64,000 nt of DNA from Niabella agricola (lineage in GTDB: Bacteria > Bacteroidota > Bacteroidia > Chitinophagales > Chitinophagaceae). Position 1 is the stretch's first letter. The number at the start of each line of letters is the position of its first letter. A program made the translations under genes and the position numbers. The notes below the pieces were generated by a model. That model was not told the origin of the DNA and made no database searches. It saw only the letters and a program-made list of their open reading frames with translations. Positions 17,879-26,852 of the stretch are shown one piece after another. Where the stretch lies: the NCBI RefSeq assembly GCF_021538615.1, contig NZ_JAJHIZ010000003.1, forward strand, positions 310,001-374,000, written 5' to 3'.

Positions 17879-18988
17879 ATGCCTGATAATCAATCTCCAG
17901 CAATTTTATTATTAGAAGACGGAACCATCTGTTCCGGTAAGGCCTTTGGCGCCATTGGCACCACTACCGGTGAAATCTGTTTTAATACCGGCATGACCGG
18001 GTACCAGGAAGTGTTTACCGATCCCAGCTATTACGGTCAGATCGTGATCATGAATGCCGTACATGTGGGAAATTATGGGGTAATCGATGAAGATGTGGAG
18101 TCAGACAGTGTAAAGATCCTGGGCGTGATTGCCAAGAACCTGAATGAAAATTATTCCAGGAAAAGAGCCAATGGCTCACTGAACGACTATCTGAAACAAA
18201 ATAATATTGTTTCCATTCATGATGTGGATACAAGGGCGTTGGTAACGCATGTTCGTACCAAGGGCGCTATGAACTGTATCATCTCTTCGGAGATCTTTGA
18301 TGTGGAAGAACTGAAAAAGCGGCTTGCTGAGGTTCCCTCTATGGATGGATTGGAACTGGCTTCCAAGGTGAGCACCCGGGAAGTTTATGAATCCGGCGAT
18401 CCCCAGGCCGGGATTCGTATTGCGGTGATGGATTACGGGATCAAACGCAATATCATTAAATGCATGACCGACCGCGGCGCCTTTGTAAAAGTATTTCCCG
18501 CCAAAACACCTTTAGAAGAAGTAAAGGCATTTAACCCCGACGGATATTTTATCTCCAATGGTCCCGGAGATCCGGCCGCCATGGACTATGCTGTAGAACA
18601 ACTGAAGCAGATCCTGAATGAAGGCAAACCGATGTTTGGCATCTGTCTGGGGCACCAGCTCCTGGCCCTGGCTCATGGTATTTCTACATTTAAAATGCAT
18701 CATGGTCATCGCGGACTGAACCATCCTGTAAAAAATTTAATTACCGGAAGATCGGAGATTACCACTCAAAATCATGGTTTTGGAGTAGACCCGGAATCTG
18801 TAAAGGCTTCCGAACTGGTAGAAATCACACACTTAAATCTGAATGATCAATCCATCGAAGGCATCCGGATCAAAGGCAAACCGGCTTTTTCGGTTCAATA
18901 CCACCCCGAAAGCACACCCGGCCCTTACGATTCCCGGTACCTGTTCGACGATTTTATCAACCTGATCAAACAGTCCAAAAATAACTAA
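17879..18988 (+). CDS. carA: carbamoyl-phosphate synthase small subunit
   Basis: Glutamine amidotransferase subunit (369 residues) that feeds ammonia to CarB for pyrimidine and arginine synthesis. The N-terminal CPSase domain starts LLLEDGTICSGKAFG and includes CFNTGMTGYQEV; the C-terminal class I amidotransferase domain has ISNGPGDP, the nucleophile in GICLGHQ and the His/Glu of HPES. No carB follows; a strong hairpin terminator lies 5 bp after the stop, so carA is monocistronic here and carB must be elsewhere. Confidence 0.97.
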   Translation: MPDNQSPAILLLEDGTICSGKAFGAIGTTTGEICFNTGMTGYQEVFTDPSYYGQIVIMNAVHVGNYGVIDEDVESDSVKILGVIAKNLNENYSRKRANGSLNDYLKQNNIVSIHDVDTRALVTHVRTKGAMNCIISSEIFDVEELKKRLAEVPSMDGLELASKVSTREVYESGDPQAGIRIAVMDYGIKRNIIKCMTDRGAFVKVFPAKTPLEEVKAFNPDGYFISNGPGDPAAMDYAVEQLKQILNEGKPMFGICLGHQLLALAHGISTFKMHHGHRGLNHPVKNLITGRSEITTQNHGFGVDPESVKASELVEITHLNLNDQSIEGIRIKGKPAFSVQYHPESTPGPYDSRYLFDDFINLIKQSKNN

Positions 18989-18993
18989 ACAGG

Positions 18994-19018
18994 AACGCCC
19001 CGGAAACGGGGCGTTTTT
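18994..19018 (+). terminator. rho-independent terminator of carA
   Basis: Perfect 9-bp stem (18994-19002 with 19007-19015) and a GAAA tetraloop, GC-rich, followed by a short T-run. It begins 5 bp after the carA stop codon. Confidence 0.9.
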
Positions 19019-19098
19019 ATAAATACAGCCCTGGGCAATCAACAGCAGAAACCGGCATTTTGCCGTTGCAAACACGGCAAATTCGCAATGGGTAATGG

Positions 19099-20586
19099 TC
19101 AGTTTGCAGCTGCTGCATCGGCTCTTCCGGCCAACGTACTGCCATCGGTAGCCTCCAGCCGAAAAAAGATGAGCCCGGCCAATGCAGTAATGCCTCCCAT
19201 GGTCAGAAAAGTATACCGGAACACAGTGACAGAATCTCCTGCCTGGATCCAGGATGCGCTTCCATACTTTGATAAAAGATAAGCCCCCACAGACACGCCC
19301 AAGCTTATCGACAGTTGCTGCATCACCAGCAGCAAGCTGTTGCCCATACTTGCATTTTCATTGTTCAGATCAGACAAAGCAAGTGTGTTCATGGTAGCCA
19401 TTTGAATGGAATTGACGGCCCCGAATAATACCAGACAGGGAATTAACAATGGCAGCGGCGTGTGCGCATCGGGGATTGAAAAAAGTGCAATGACCGTGGC
19501 AATGAGCATGGTGTTCACGATCAGCGTTTTTTTATATCCAAAGCGCCTCACAATCGGCACTACCCAGGGCTTTACCATAATGGTTGTAATGGCAGAGGGA
19601 ATCAGCATCATACCGGATACCATGGCAGTATGTCCGAACCCAACCTGAAAAAACAGGGGCAATAACAACGGCATGCCGCCAATACCCAGGCGGGTCAGCA
19701 GGTTGCCAAAAACACCAATGCGCAGGGTCCGGATCCGGATCAGGTGCAGGTCAATCAGCGGATATTTCTGTTTTTTGAAATGCCGGTAATACGCATGCAT
19801 CATTATAATACCCAACACAGCAATGCCTACCAGGTACCACCCTTCTACCAGTTTTTCGGATCCCAGTTCGATCGCTATCGTGATGCAAACCAGTGACCCG
19901 CCGAAAAGCAGCATTCCCAGTGTATCAAAAGGTTTCCCCCGGTATATATAATTGGGCATCACTTTCCAGGCAAACGCCATACCGATAATGCCCACGGGAA
20001 TATTGATCAGAAAGATCCAGTGCCAGCTGGCCACATCCACCAGCCACCCTCCTAATGTGGGCCCGATAATAGGCCCCACCAGGCCGGGAATCGTAATAAA
20101 ATTGATCACGCCCAACAGCTTATCTTTTGAATAGGTATAGAGGATCGCCAGCCTTGCCACCGGCACCATCATGGAACCGCCAACGGCCTGTACCACCCGC
20201 GAAAAGATGAGCGCAGCCAAACTGCCGGAAAGTGCACTGAGCAAAGAGCCAAGGGTAAACAATCCGACGGCCCAAATAAAAATCTTCCGGGAACCAAAAT
20301 GATCCGACATCCATCCGCTCAATGGAATCAGCAGCGCCAGGATGAGCACGTAGCTAACAATGATGGACTGCATACCTAAGGGCGAGCGATGCAAATCTGC
20401 AGCAATAGAAGGCAACGCCGTATTCAGGATCGTACCGTCCAGCGATTGCATAAAAATTGCAAGAGCCGCTATCCAAGGCAGTGCACGATATACAACGGGA
20501 GCATTTTCTGTTTCCAAAACATCCGGTTTACTGGTTATGTTACGGCTGCAATTTTTGATGCGTCCACCGGTCCTCCTTCCATTCAA
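19099..20586 (-). CDS. MFS drug transporter, DHA2 (EmrB/QacA) type
   Basis: Multi-pass inner-membrane exporter of up to 495 residues with about 14 helices, as expected for the 14-TMS DHA2 family. Motifs: SLDGTILNTALPSIA in helix 1, GWMSDHFGSRKIF (motif A), and helix 5 motif C-like GLVGPIIGPTLGGWL. Drives proton-linked efflux of hydrophobic compounds; substrate unknown. The ATG at 20586 lies 47 bp inside pdxH; a TTG at 20517, just after the pdxH stop, is a plausible alternative start that removes a charged, non-conserved leader. Likely co-transcribed with pdxH. Confidence 0.9.
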   Translation of the reverse strand: MNGRRTGGRIKNCSRNITSKPDVLETENAPVVYRALPWIAALAIFMQSLDGTILNTALPSIAADLHRSPLGMQSIIVSYVLILALLIPLSGWMSDHFGSRKIFIWAVGLFTLGSLLSALSGSLAALIFSRVVQAVGGSMMVPVARLAILYTYSKDKLLGVINFITIPGLVGPIIGPTLGGWLVDVASWHWIFLINIPVGIIGMAFAWKVMPNYIYRGKPFDTLGMLLFGGSLVCITIAIELGSEKLVEGWYLVGIAVLGIIMMHAYYRHFKKQKYPLIDLHLIRIRTLRIGVFGNLLTRLGIGGMPLLLPLFFQVGFGHTAMVSGMMLIPSAITTIMVKPWVVPIVRRFGYKKTLIVNTMLIATVIALFSIPDAHTPLPLLIPCLVLFGAVNSIQMATMNTLALSDLNNENASMGNSLLLVMQQLSISLGVSVGAYLLSKYGSASWIQAGDSVTVFRYTFLTMGGITALAGLIFFRLEATDGSTLAGRADAAAAN

Positions 20587-21112
20587 AATAATTGCGGTCG
20601 TGCAAACGGGTTTCCGAAAAAATCATCAGCTCTATCCGCACCGGCGCAATGGCATAACCACCCCAATTTTCTGGCCGCTTGTTGCCCGCCGTTTTATCCA
20701 TCAATGCCTGCTGAAACTGAGCCCACATCAGATCATAAGCAGCCACCGGTTTTCCCTGTGTACAAATCGTTGACACAATCCTTGCCGCACGGTCGCGCTC
20801 TGCAAAGTAAAGATCTGCAGCGCTTGGGGTAATGGGAGTTGCAATACCCTGGATCCGGACCTGCTTACCGGTAACCGGCCACCAAAAGGCCAATGCCACT
20901 TTAGGTGCTGCAGCCATTTCCTGTCCTTTTCGCGCATCCATTGGACCTGTAATTACAAAACGCCCCTCCTTTACTTCCTTTAGCGAAACAAAACGACTGT
21001 TTGGGAACCCATCCAACCCCAGGGTGGTTAAACAACAGGCCCCCGGAAGCATAACACCGGATGCCTTCCGCTCCTCCTGGTACCAGCTGTTGAAAAGTTC
21101 CAGTGGATCCAT
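20540..21112 (-). CDS. pdxH: pyridoxamine 5'-phosphate oxidase family (PdxH-like)
   Basis: FMN-dependent oxidase (190 residues) that makes pyridoxal phosphate. Family landmarks are PNSRFVSLKEV, KQVRIQGIA, the PENWGGYAI motif, and RLHDRNYFEW near the C-terminus followed by the usual terminal arginine/lysine-Leu-x-Pro ending. The middle is diverged: the usual FYTNYxSxKG segment reads VITGPMDARKGQEM, so substrate use may be modified. It overlaps the MFS gene downstream and follows the Nudix gene by 12 bp, suggesting a minus-strand operon FKBP-YfiT-Nudix-PdxH-MFS. Confidence 0.85.
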   Translation of the reverse strand: MDPLELFNSWYQEERKASGVMLPGACCLTTLGLDGFPNSRFVSLKEVKEGRFVITGPMDARKGQEMAAAPKVALAFWWPVTGKQVRIQGIATPITPSAADLYFAERDRAARIVSTICTQGKPVAAYDLMWAQFQQALMDKTAGNKRPENWGGYAIAPVRIELMIFSETRLHDRNYFEWKEDRWTHQKLQP

Positions 21113-21124
21113 TTCCTTTTTTAA

Positions 21125-21673
21125 TCAGATTTTTAATTCGCCCAGCTGTTGCAATGCATAGAGCATACAGGTTACATGCATGGATTGGATGAATTGGTTT
21201 GTCCGGAACATTTCTTTGAAATCTTCCATCGATATTAGCTCGATGTGAATCTCTTCACTCGGATCCAGCTCCTGGTCGCCGGTCTTCCTCCCACCCGTTG
21301 CTAAAAACATATGCATCCAGTTATTATTCGTTGAAGGATTTGCACAGGTTTTGCCCAGGTAGGTATAGTTCGAAAATTCGTAGCCGGTTTCTTCTTTTAA
21401 TTCTCGTTTAATAGCCGCCTCAAGACTGGCATCCGTATCATCCACACAACCGCCGGGAATTTCATAACGGGTTTCACCAATCCCGTGCCTGTATTGTCTT
21501 TCCAGCAATACCTGGTTATCCTCTGTAAGCGCAAAAGCAGTTACCCAGGTAGGGAATTCATACACATAATAGGGATCTACGATCTTTCCCTGGGGCGTTT
21601 CACAACGCTCCCGGCGCACGGTAAACCATAGATCTTTAAATAAGTATTCAGAAGAAATCGTTTTCCAGTTCAT
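21125..21673 (-). CDS. Nudix hydrolase (ADP-ribose pyrophosphatase-like)
   Basis: Cytoplasmic pyrophosphohydrolase of 182 residues. The Nudix box is intact: GG then six residues before E, with REL-x-EE-x-G in AAIKRELKEETGY. An upstream TRYEIPGG and the beta strand TAFALTEDNQVLLERQYR match ADP-ribose/NDP-sugar pyrophosphatases. I chose the ATG at 21673, which overlaps the stop of the YfiT gene by 4 bp (ATGA); a longer frame exists but would run far into that gene. Substrate is inferred only from the family. Confidence 0.85.
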   Translation of the reverse strand: MNWKTISSEYLFKDLWFTVRRERCETPQGKIVDPYYVYEFPTWVTAFALTEDNQVLLERQYRHGIGETRYEIPGGCVDDTDASLEAAIKRELKEETGYEFSNYTYLGKTCANPSTNNNWMHMFLATGGRKTGDQELDPSEEIHIELISMEDFKEMFRTNQFIQSMHVTCMLYALQQLGELKI

Positions 21674-22200
21674 GATTGCCATTTTCGTTTTTCTCTCAAA
21701 TAATTGATCTGTGCCACATGGTGTTTGCCGTGCCAGGCATACAGTTGCAGGTAATGGGAAAGCGGCCGCGCTTTGCCCGTAGCCGGGTGCACAATTGTAC
21801 GGGCCCATTGTGCATCATCGAGGTCTTTAATAGCCGCATACCACCGGGCGTGCAATGCATAAAGAAGAGTGACCGAAAGATTTACGGGCAAGGAGCGCAC
21901 GTCACCCAGCTCCGCCCAGGCTTTTTCGTCATAGGCTTTAATTACCGGGTTTTCCTCTGTTAACCCCAGTTTAAAACGGGTATATGCATTTAAATGGCTG
22001 TCTGCAACATGATGCACCAACTGATGCACCGTCCACCCACCTTCCCGGTAAGGCGTTTGCAATTGCGGCTCCTCCATTCCGGAAACAGCCGCTTCCAGCA
22101 TGTTGGGCAGGAACCGGATGGCAGCCAGGCATTCCTGCTGTACTGCCGCTGAAAACCTGCGTTCCTCAAACTTCCCAATGGGATATTGATTCTCGATCAT
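21670..22200 (-). CDS. YfiT-like DinB-superfamily metal-dependent hydrolase
   Basis: Four-helix-bundle protein (176 residues) of the DinB/YfiT family. Characteristic elements are YPIGKFE at the start, YREGGWTVHQLVHHVADSH with a His metal ligand pair, and AWHGKHHVAQINYL with the C-terminal HxxxH. In Firmicutes relatives act in low-molecular-weight thiol (bacillithiol) metabolism; the role in Bacteroidota is unsettled. The start at 22200 is the methionine matching the conserved YPIGKFE N-terminus. Confidence 0.85.
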   Translation of the reverse strand: MIENQYPIGKFEERRFSAAVQQECLAAIRFLPNMLEAAVSGMEEPQLQTPYREGGWTVHQLVHHVADSHLNAYTRFKLGLTEENPVIKAYDEKAWAELGDVRSLPVNLSVTLLYALHARWYAAIKDLDDAQWARTIVHPATGKARPLSHYLQLYAWHGKHHVAQINYLREKRKWQS

Positions 22201-22270
22201 AACGGAAATTGATAAAAAAATTACGAAGCGTTTGAACATCCTGTCAGCGTCCAAACTTATTTCAGCCATT

Positions 22271-22705
22271 TTAATTTACCTGTAACAGTTCCACTTCAAA
22301 TAGCAATGTGGCTCCGCCCGGAATATCCCGGCCCGCGCCCCTGTCGCCATAAGCCAGATCCGATGGAATCCACAGGCGCCAATGACTGCCTTCTTTCATC
22401 AACGGGATTGCGATCTGCCATCCTTTAATTAATGCGCTCAACGGGGCAGAGAACGGCTGGTTCCTTTTAAAGGAACTGTCAAACTCCGTTCCGTCCAGCA
22501 GGGCGCCCCGGTAATGTGCCGTAACCGACTGCTGTACGGTGGGCTGCTTACCTGTTCCTTCCTTGAGCACTTCATACTGAATGCCCTCCGGAAGCGTTTG
22601 CACGCCCTCTTTGTCTTTATTGGCTTCCAGAAATTTCCTTCCGGCTTCTTTTTGTGCTTCTACTTTGTTATTCATAAATGCTTTTAATTTATCCTGTAAT
22701 CCCAT
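22271..22705 (-). CDS. FKBP-type peptidyl-prolyl cis-trans isomerase
   Basis: Folding catalyst of 144 residues without a signal peptide, so probably cytoplasmic. A short N-terminal helix (MGLQDKLKAFMNNK) precedes the FKBP domain: YEVLKEGTG, VTAHYRGALLDGTEFDSS, the active-site region LIKGWQIAIPLMKEG, LAYGDRGAG and IPGGATLLFEVELL. All landmark residues of FKBP are present. It heads the minus-strand group ending in the MFS pump. Confidence 0.93.
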   Translation of the reverse strand: MGLQDKLKAFMNNKVEAQKEAGRKFLEANKDKEGVQTLPEGIQYEVLKEGTGKQPTVQQSVTAHYRGALLDGTEFDSSFKRNQPFSAPLSALIKGWQIAIPLMKEGSHWRLWIPSDLAYGDRGAGRDIPGGATLLFEVELLQVN

Positions 22706-22742
22706 ATTTTTATTGTGTCATTTTTATGAAAGTAAATAGCTG

Positions 22743-22750
22743 CAAAGGTA
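22743..22750 (-). promoter_or_regulatory. possible -7 promoter box of the FKBP-to-MFS operon
   Basis: On the minus strand this reads TACCTTTG, matching TAnnTTTG, 38 bp before the FKBP start codon. A TTTG lies upstream (22763-22766) but at 12 bp spacing instead of the usual about 19. Confidence 0.35.
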
Positions 22751-22865
22751 ACGAATCCGGTACAAAGCACGCTGTGTTTAAGCGCTTTTTCATTGCACCT
22801 GCAAAACGGGCTGCCAGCCGCAACATTTTTTGAAAAAGCCCCTCTAAACAGCAGATTCTTCAAAA

Positions 22866-22914
22866 TTATATTTCGCCAAAACCGGATTTTTTTTACAGTT
22901 TTGGCGAAATATAA
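22866..22914. repeat. 49-bp palindrome, copy 1
   Basis: Perfect 17-bp inverted repeat: left arm TTATATTTCGCCAAAAC (22866-22882), right arm GTTTTGGCGAAATATAA (22898-22914), with a 15-bp T-rich spacer. The same arms and spacer length recur 185 bp downstream. Confidence 0.95.
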
Positions 22915-23050
22915 GCAGCATCGTTAATCGGCGCAGCTGCAAATCCAACCATCCTGCAGTCATCCCAGACACAACACTAAGGTATTCAAAGGAACGGCTT
23001 CTACCGCCAACACGGTATATCACAGACAGACAAACAAAATGATACCGGTT

Positions 23051-23099
23051 TTATATTCCGCCAAAACAGGGTATTTTTTGTAGTTTTGGCGAAATATAA
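23051..23099. repeat. 49-bp palindrome, copy 2, touching the ATPase start
   Basis: Same element as copy 1 with one arm mismatch (left TTATATTCCGCCAAAAC, 23051-23067; right arm identical, 23083-23099) and again a 15-bp spacer containing a T-run. TAGTTTTG at 23081-23088 resembles a -7 promoter box and overlaps the right arm, so the element could be an operator over the ATPase promoter or an RNA hairpin next to its start codon. Confidence 0.95.
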
Positions 23100-23102
23100 A
23101 TT

Positions 23103-24554
23103 ATGGGAGCAATCGTTGGAAGAACTGAAGAACTCCAGGTACTCTCCGATATAAAAAAGACACCCGAAGCAGAACTGGTTGCTGTTCACGGGAGAAGAAG
23201 GGTAGGCAAAACCTACCTGGTCCGGAGCATTTTTGAAAAGGAGATCGTATTTGAAATCTCCGGATTACACAATGCTTCCCTGCAGGAGCAATTGGAACAT
23301 TTTAAAGATTGCCTTTCAAAAACAGCGCGCAAAAAGAAACTGCCCATACCCGAAACCTGGCTGCAGGCATTTCAACAGCTGATCAGGGCTCTTCCGCCCG
23401 GAACGGCAAAAAGCAAAAAGGTGGTGTTTTTTGATGAGTTTCCCTGGCTCGATTCTCCGCGGTCTGGTTTTATGCCGGCCTTTGAAAATTTCTGGAACAG
23501 CTGGGCGTGCCGGCAAAAAAATCTTATAGTGATCATTTGCGGATCCGCAGCCTCCTGGATGATCCGCAAAATTGTAAATAATAGCGGTGCCCTGCATAAC
23601 CGGCTTACCCGGCAGATCCGTCTGCTGCCCTTTTCATTGGCCGAAACCGAACAGTTCTTCCGGGCACAGGCAATTAAACTGGACCGGTACCAGGTGCTGC
23701 AGTTATATATGGCAATGGGAGGTGTACCGCAATATCTCAAACAGGTCAAACGCGGTGAAAGTGCCGTACAGGCCATCGACCGGATTTGCTTCACCAGGGG
23801 CGGTTACCTGTCCAATGAGTTCAGCAATCTTTACTGTTCTCTTTTCGACAGTGCCCAACCTCATATTCGTATTGTGAAAGCCCTCGCCCAAAAGCCCTCA
23901 GGACTTACCCGGAATGCGATCATTGATATGCTTCGCCTGTCGTCCGGAGGGGGCATTACGCAAATCCTTGATGAACTGACAGAATCCGGGTTTATCAAAT
24001 CCTATATCCCCTTCGGGAAAACCGTTAAGAACAGCATTTACAAACTAACCGATGAATACTCCTTGTTCTACCTGAAGTTTATAGCTCCCAACAAGTATTC
24101 AGGGAAAAGCACCTGGATCAAACTGTTCAATACGTCTTCCTGGAAAAGCTGGAGCAGCTATGCATTTGAAGCCATCTGTCAAAAACACCTGGAACAGCTA
24201 AAAGCGGCGCTTGGTATTTCCGGCATTCATACCCGGGAAAGTATCTGGCGGGCTGCAGCTCCAACCCCTGCCAGGCAGGATGCCCAGATCGACCTGGTTA
24301 TCGACCGCAACGACCGTTGCATCAATCTTTTTGAAATGAAGTTCTCTTCCAGTCAGTTTGTAATCTCCAAATCATACCGGACTACCTTATTCAATAAGCG
24401 GGAACTTTTTATCGAAACGACGGGAACAAAGAAAACGGTGTTTACAGGGTTTATGACCACCTTCGGGGTAAAAAATGCAGATGATTATGCCGGCCTCATC
24501 CAGCATCAGCTTACGATGGATATCCTCTTCCGCCCCGCCGAATCCTCCGTTTAG
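23103..24554 (+). CDS. DUF234-type ATPase with C-terminal PD-(D/E)xK-like domain
   Basis: P-loop ATPase (483 residues) of the archaeal-ATPase/DUF234 class. The Walker A motif GRRRVGKT is at about residues 30-37, Walker B VVFFDEFPW near 107-115, and a sensor-like IICGSAASWM follows. The middle (about 255-325) is a winged-helix domain (GLTRNAIIDML...ELTESGFIKSY). The C-terminal part has DLVIDRND and FEMKF, spaced like a PD-(D/E)xK nuclease core (D about 395, E-x-K about 410-412). The biological role of this family is poorly known. It is preceded by palindromes and converges with the ABC gene, their stop codons overlapping by 4 bp. Confidence 0.85.
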   Translation: MGAIVGRTEELQVLSDIKKTPEAELVAVHGRRRVGKTYLVRSIFEKEIVFEISGLHNASLQEQLEHFKDCLSKTARKKKLPIPETWLQAFQQLIRALPPGTAKSKKVVFFDEFPWLDSPRSGFMPAFENFWNSWACRQKNLIVIICGSAASWMIRKIVNNSGALHNRLTRQIRLLPFSLAETEQFFRAQAIKLDRYQVLQLYMAMGGVPQYLKQVKRGESAVQAIDRICFTRGGYLSNEFSNLYCSLFDSAQPHIRIVKALAQKPSGLTRNAIIDMLRLSSGGGITQILDELTESGFIKSYIPFGKTVKNSIYKLTDEYSLFYLKFIAPNKYSGKSTWIKLFNTSSWKSWSSYAFEAICQKHLEQLKAALGISGIHTRESIWRAAAPTPARQDAQIDLVIDRNDRCINLFEMKFSSSQFVISKSYRTTLFNKRELFIETTGTKKTVFTGFMTTFGVKNADDYAGLIQHQLTMDILFRPAESSV

Positions 24555-25312
24555 TCCTCTCTTAAATGCTTTCCGGTTAGGTGAATGAATACATCTTCGA
24601 GATTGGCCTTCTTTACTTCCTTTGGACGTTCAAAACCGGTTGCTACCAGGTTATCGATTAACTGGTCGGGGGTATCGAGGGCAACAATTTCGCCGGAATC
24701 AATGATCGCGATCCGGTTGCACAGGTATTCGGCTTCATCCATATAATGCGTGGTGATAATGACCGTGGTTCCCTCCGCATTGATCTTCCGGATTAACTCC
24801 CAAAGGTTTCTCCGGGCCTGCGGATCAAGACCGGTAGTGGGCTCATCTAAAAAAATCACCCGGGGTTTATTGATTAATGTGGTGGCAACCGAAAACCGCT
24901 GCTTCTGCCCTCCGCTCAGGTCCTTGAATTTTGCCCGCGCTTTCTCTTCCAGATTCACCGCTTTCAACAGGTCCATCGCATTCACCCGCTGGTTGTATAA
25001 ACCCGCAAAAAGATCAACCAACTGCAAAAGATTCAGACCGGGGTAGTATCCGCTGGCCTGAAGCTGCACGCCGATAATCCCCTTAATGGCATCCGGCTCC
25101 TTATCCAGGTCATACCCTCCCACCATCACTGCGCCGCCTGTTTTCTCCCTCAATGTTTCGATAATCTCCAGCGTTGTGGATTTCCCCGCACCATTAGGGC
25201 CCAGCAGCCCAAATATTTCACCTTCATACACTTCAAAAGAAATGCCCTTTACTGCGCGAAACTGATCGTAATCCTTTACCAGGTTGCTAACTGAAATGAT
25301 GGGAGTTGCCAT
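24551..25312 (-). CDS. ABC transporter ATP-binding protein
   Basis: Nucleotide-binding subunit of 253 residues with all core motifs: Walker A GPNGAGKST, Q-loop VQLQASGYYPGL, signature LSGGQKQRF, Walker B VIFLDEPTTGLDP and the H-loop THYMDEAE. It most resembles the DrrA/CcmA-like group that pairs with ABC-2 permeases for export of drugs or polymers. No permease gene is adjacent: the neighbours are the ATPase gene and a divergent aspartate kinase, so the membrane partner is elsewhere. Confidence 0.93.
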   Translation of the reverse strand: MATPIISVSNLVKDYDQFRAVKGISFEVYEGEIFGLLGPNGAGKSTTLEIIETLREKTGGAVMVGGYDLDKEPDAIKGIIGVQLQASGYYPGLNLLQLVDLFAGLYNQRVNAMDLLKAVNLEEKARAKFKDLSGGQKQRFSVATTLINKPRVIFLDEPTTGLDPQARRNLWELIRKINAEGTTVIITTHYMDEAEYLCNRIAIIDSGEIVALDTPDQLIDNLVATGFERPKEVKKANLEDVFIHLTGKHLRED

Positions 25313-25576
25313 GCGCTAAAACTACAAATAAGTTGGTAATTGTTAGCGGGATTATTTTTGGTACAGGTGACGGGTATCAGCTATCAGCAATCAGAGGATC
25401 TCATTTGGGATACGATACACTATTTTGCGATGTAGCGCCTTCATTGATCTGTTATTATCCAGCCGAAGCAGCACTGCTGAAAACTAAACGCGCTCCTTCC
25501 CCGGTAATCAGATTTATTTTTCCGCGCCTTCCTGTATTTCTTAAAAAAGGGCGACCTTCGCCCGCAAATAAAAACA

Positions 25577-26839
25577 ATGAAGGTATATAAGTTCGGCGGT
25601 GCCTCTGTAAACAGCGCAGAGCGGGTTTCCAATGTAGCAACCATCCTGGAGCGTTTTCCTGATGAGGAACTGGTCATTGTTATTTCTGCGATGGGCAAAA
25701 CCACCAATGCCCTTGAAAAAGTGGTGCATGCATATTACGATCATAAGAAGGAAGAAGCCCTGCAACTTTTTGATGAAATCAAAAGACAACATATTACTAC
25801 AGCTAAATACCTGCTGGTAACACATTACCTGGCTTGCGAAGCTCGATTAAAGGATTTTTTTACCGAGGTAGAGTGGATGATGCATGACCAGCCGGTTCGC
25901 GAATTTGATTATTACTACGACCAGGTGGTGAGCATTGGCGAACTATTGTCTACCTGTATTGTGAGCGCTTACCTTTCAGAACGGGGAATTTCAAATGAAT
26001 GGATCGATGTGCGGGATATTTTCCGGACAGATGATAATTTCAGGGATGCCAATATCAACTGGAACTATACCCAGCAGCAAATTGATGCGAGGATCCGCCC
26101 CATTCTCCAGTCAAAAAAATGGATCGTCACACAGGGATTTGTTGGTGCTACCGATGAAAACGAAAGTACCACCCTCGGCCGGGAAGGCAGTGATTATTCC
26201 GCAGCCCTTTTTGCAAACATGCTCAACGCAACAAGTCTTACCATCTGGAAAGATGTCGAAAGTGTCATGAGCGCCGACCCTAAAAAAATCCCGGATGCCG
26301 TGCCCATCCATGAGCTGAGCTATAACGAGGTTATTGAGATGGCGTATTACGGGGCCCAGGTTATTCACCCCAAAACCATCAAACCCTTACAAAACAAAAA
26401 TATTCCTTTATATGTAAAATGCTTTCTGGATGCGGACCTTCCGGGCACCGTGATCCGTGACCGCATGAGCAAAGGCCTGCCTCCGATTATCGTTATTAAA
26501 GAGAACCAGGTAATGATGGAATTAAAAACAAAAGATTTTTCCTTTGTAGGCGATGCACATGCCTACCAGTTGTACCAATGGTTTAACGAGCATTCCCTGA
26601 GACCCACGCTTACACAAAACGGGGCCATCAGTCTTATTTTTGCTTTTGATAACTGGGAGGAAAAGATCGGCCGGTTTTCATCAGCAGCAGCAGAAGTGTT
26701 TGATGTACATATAACACCCGGGCTTACCCTGACAACCATCCGGCATTACAATCAAACCGCGTTAGACCGCTATATTGGAAATAAGGAAATACTGGTACGG
26801 CAGCAAACACAAAAGAACATCCGCGTGCTGCATCGTTAG
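25577..26839 (+). CDS. aspartate kinase
   Basis: Phosphorylates aspartate, the first step to lysine, threonine, methionine and diaminopimelate. The kinase core starts VYKFGGASVNSAERV, with TQGFVGATDENESTTLGREGSDYSAALFA (substrate and ATP site), and the WKDVESVMSADPK signature. The 420-residue protein is monofunctional: no homoserine dehydrogenase follows. The regulatory C-terminus (about residues 300-420) resembles ACT domains only weakly. A short hairpin GGGCG/CGCCC lies just before the start codon (25549-25563). Convergent with the L,D-transpeptidase gene. Confidence 0.93.
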   Translation: MKVYKFGGASVNSAERVSNVATILERFPDEELVIVISAMGKTTNALEKVVHAYYDHKKEEALQLFDEIKRQHITTAKYLLVTHYLACEARLKDFFTEVEWMMHDQPVREFDYYYDQVVSIGELLSTCIVSAYLSERGISNEWIDVRDIFRTDDNFRDANINWNYTQQQIDARIRPILQSKKWIVTQGFVGATDENESTTLGREGSDYSAALFANMLNATSLTIWKDVESVMSADPKKIPDAVPIHELSYNEVIEMAYYGAQVIHPKTIKPLQNKNIPLYVKCFLDADLPGTVIRDRMSKGLPPIIVIKENQVMMELKTKDFSFVGDAHAYQLYQWFNEHSLRPTLTQNGAISLIFAFDNWEEKIGRFSSAAAEVFDVHITPGLTLTTIRHYNQTALDRYIGNKEILVRQQTQKNIRVLHR

Positions 26840-26852
26840 TGCCGTCGAGTGC

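Larger units (their letters stand above)
22706..23102. other. divergent intergenic region with two palindromes
   Basis: A 397-bp gene-free stretch between the divergent FKBP and ATPase genes. It carries the FKBP promoter candidate and two near-identical 49-bp palindromes (22866-22914 and 23051-23099), the second ending 3 bp before the ATPase start codon. Nothing else is seen between them. Confidence 0.8.
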
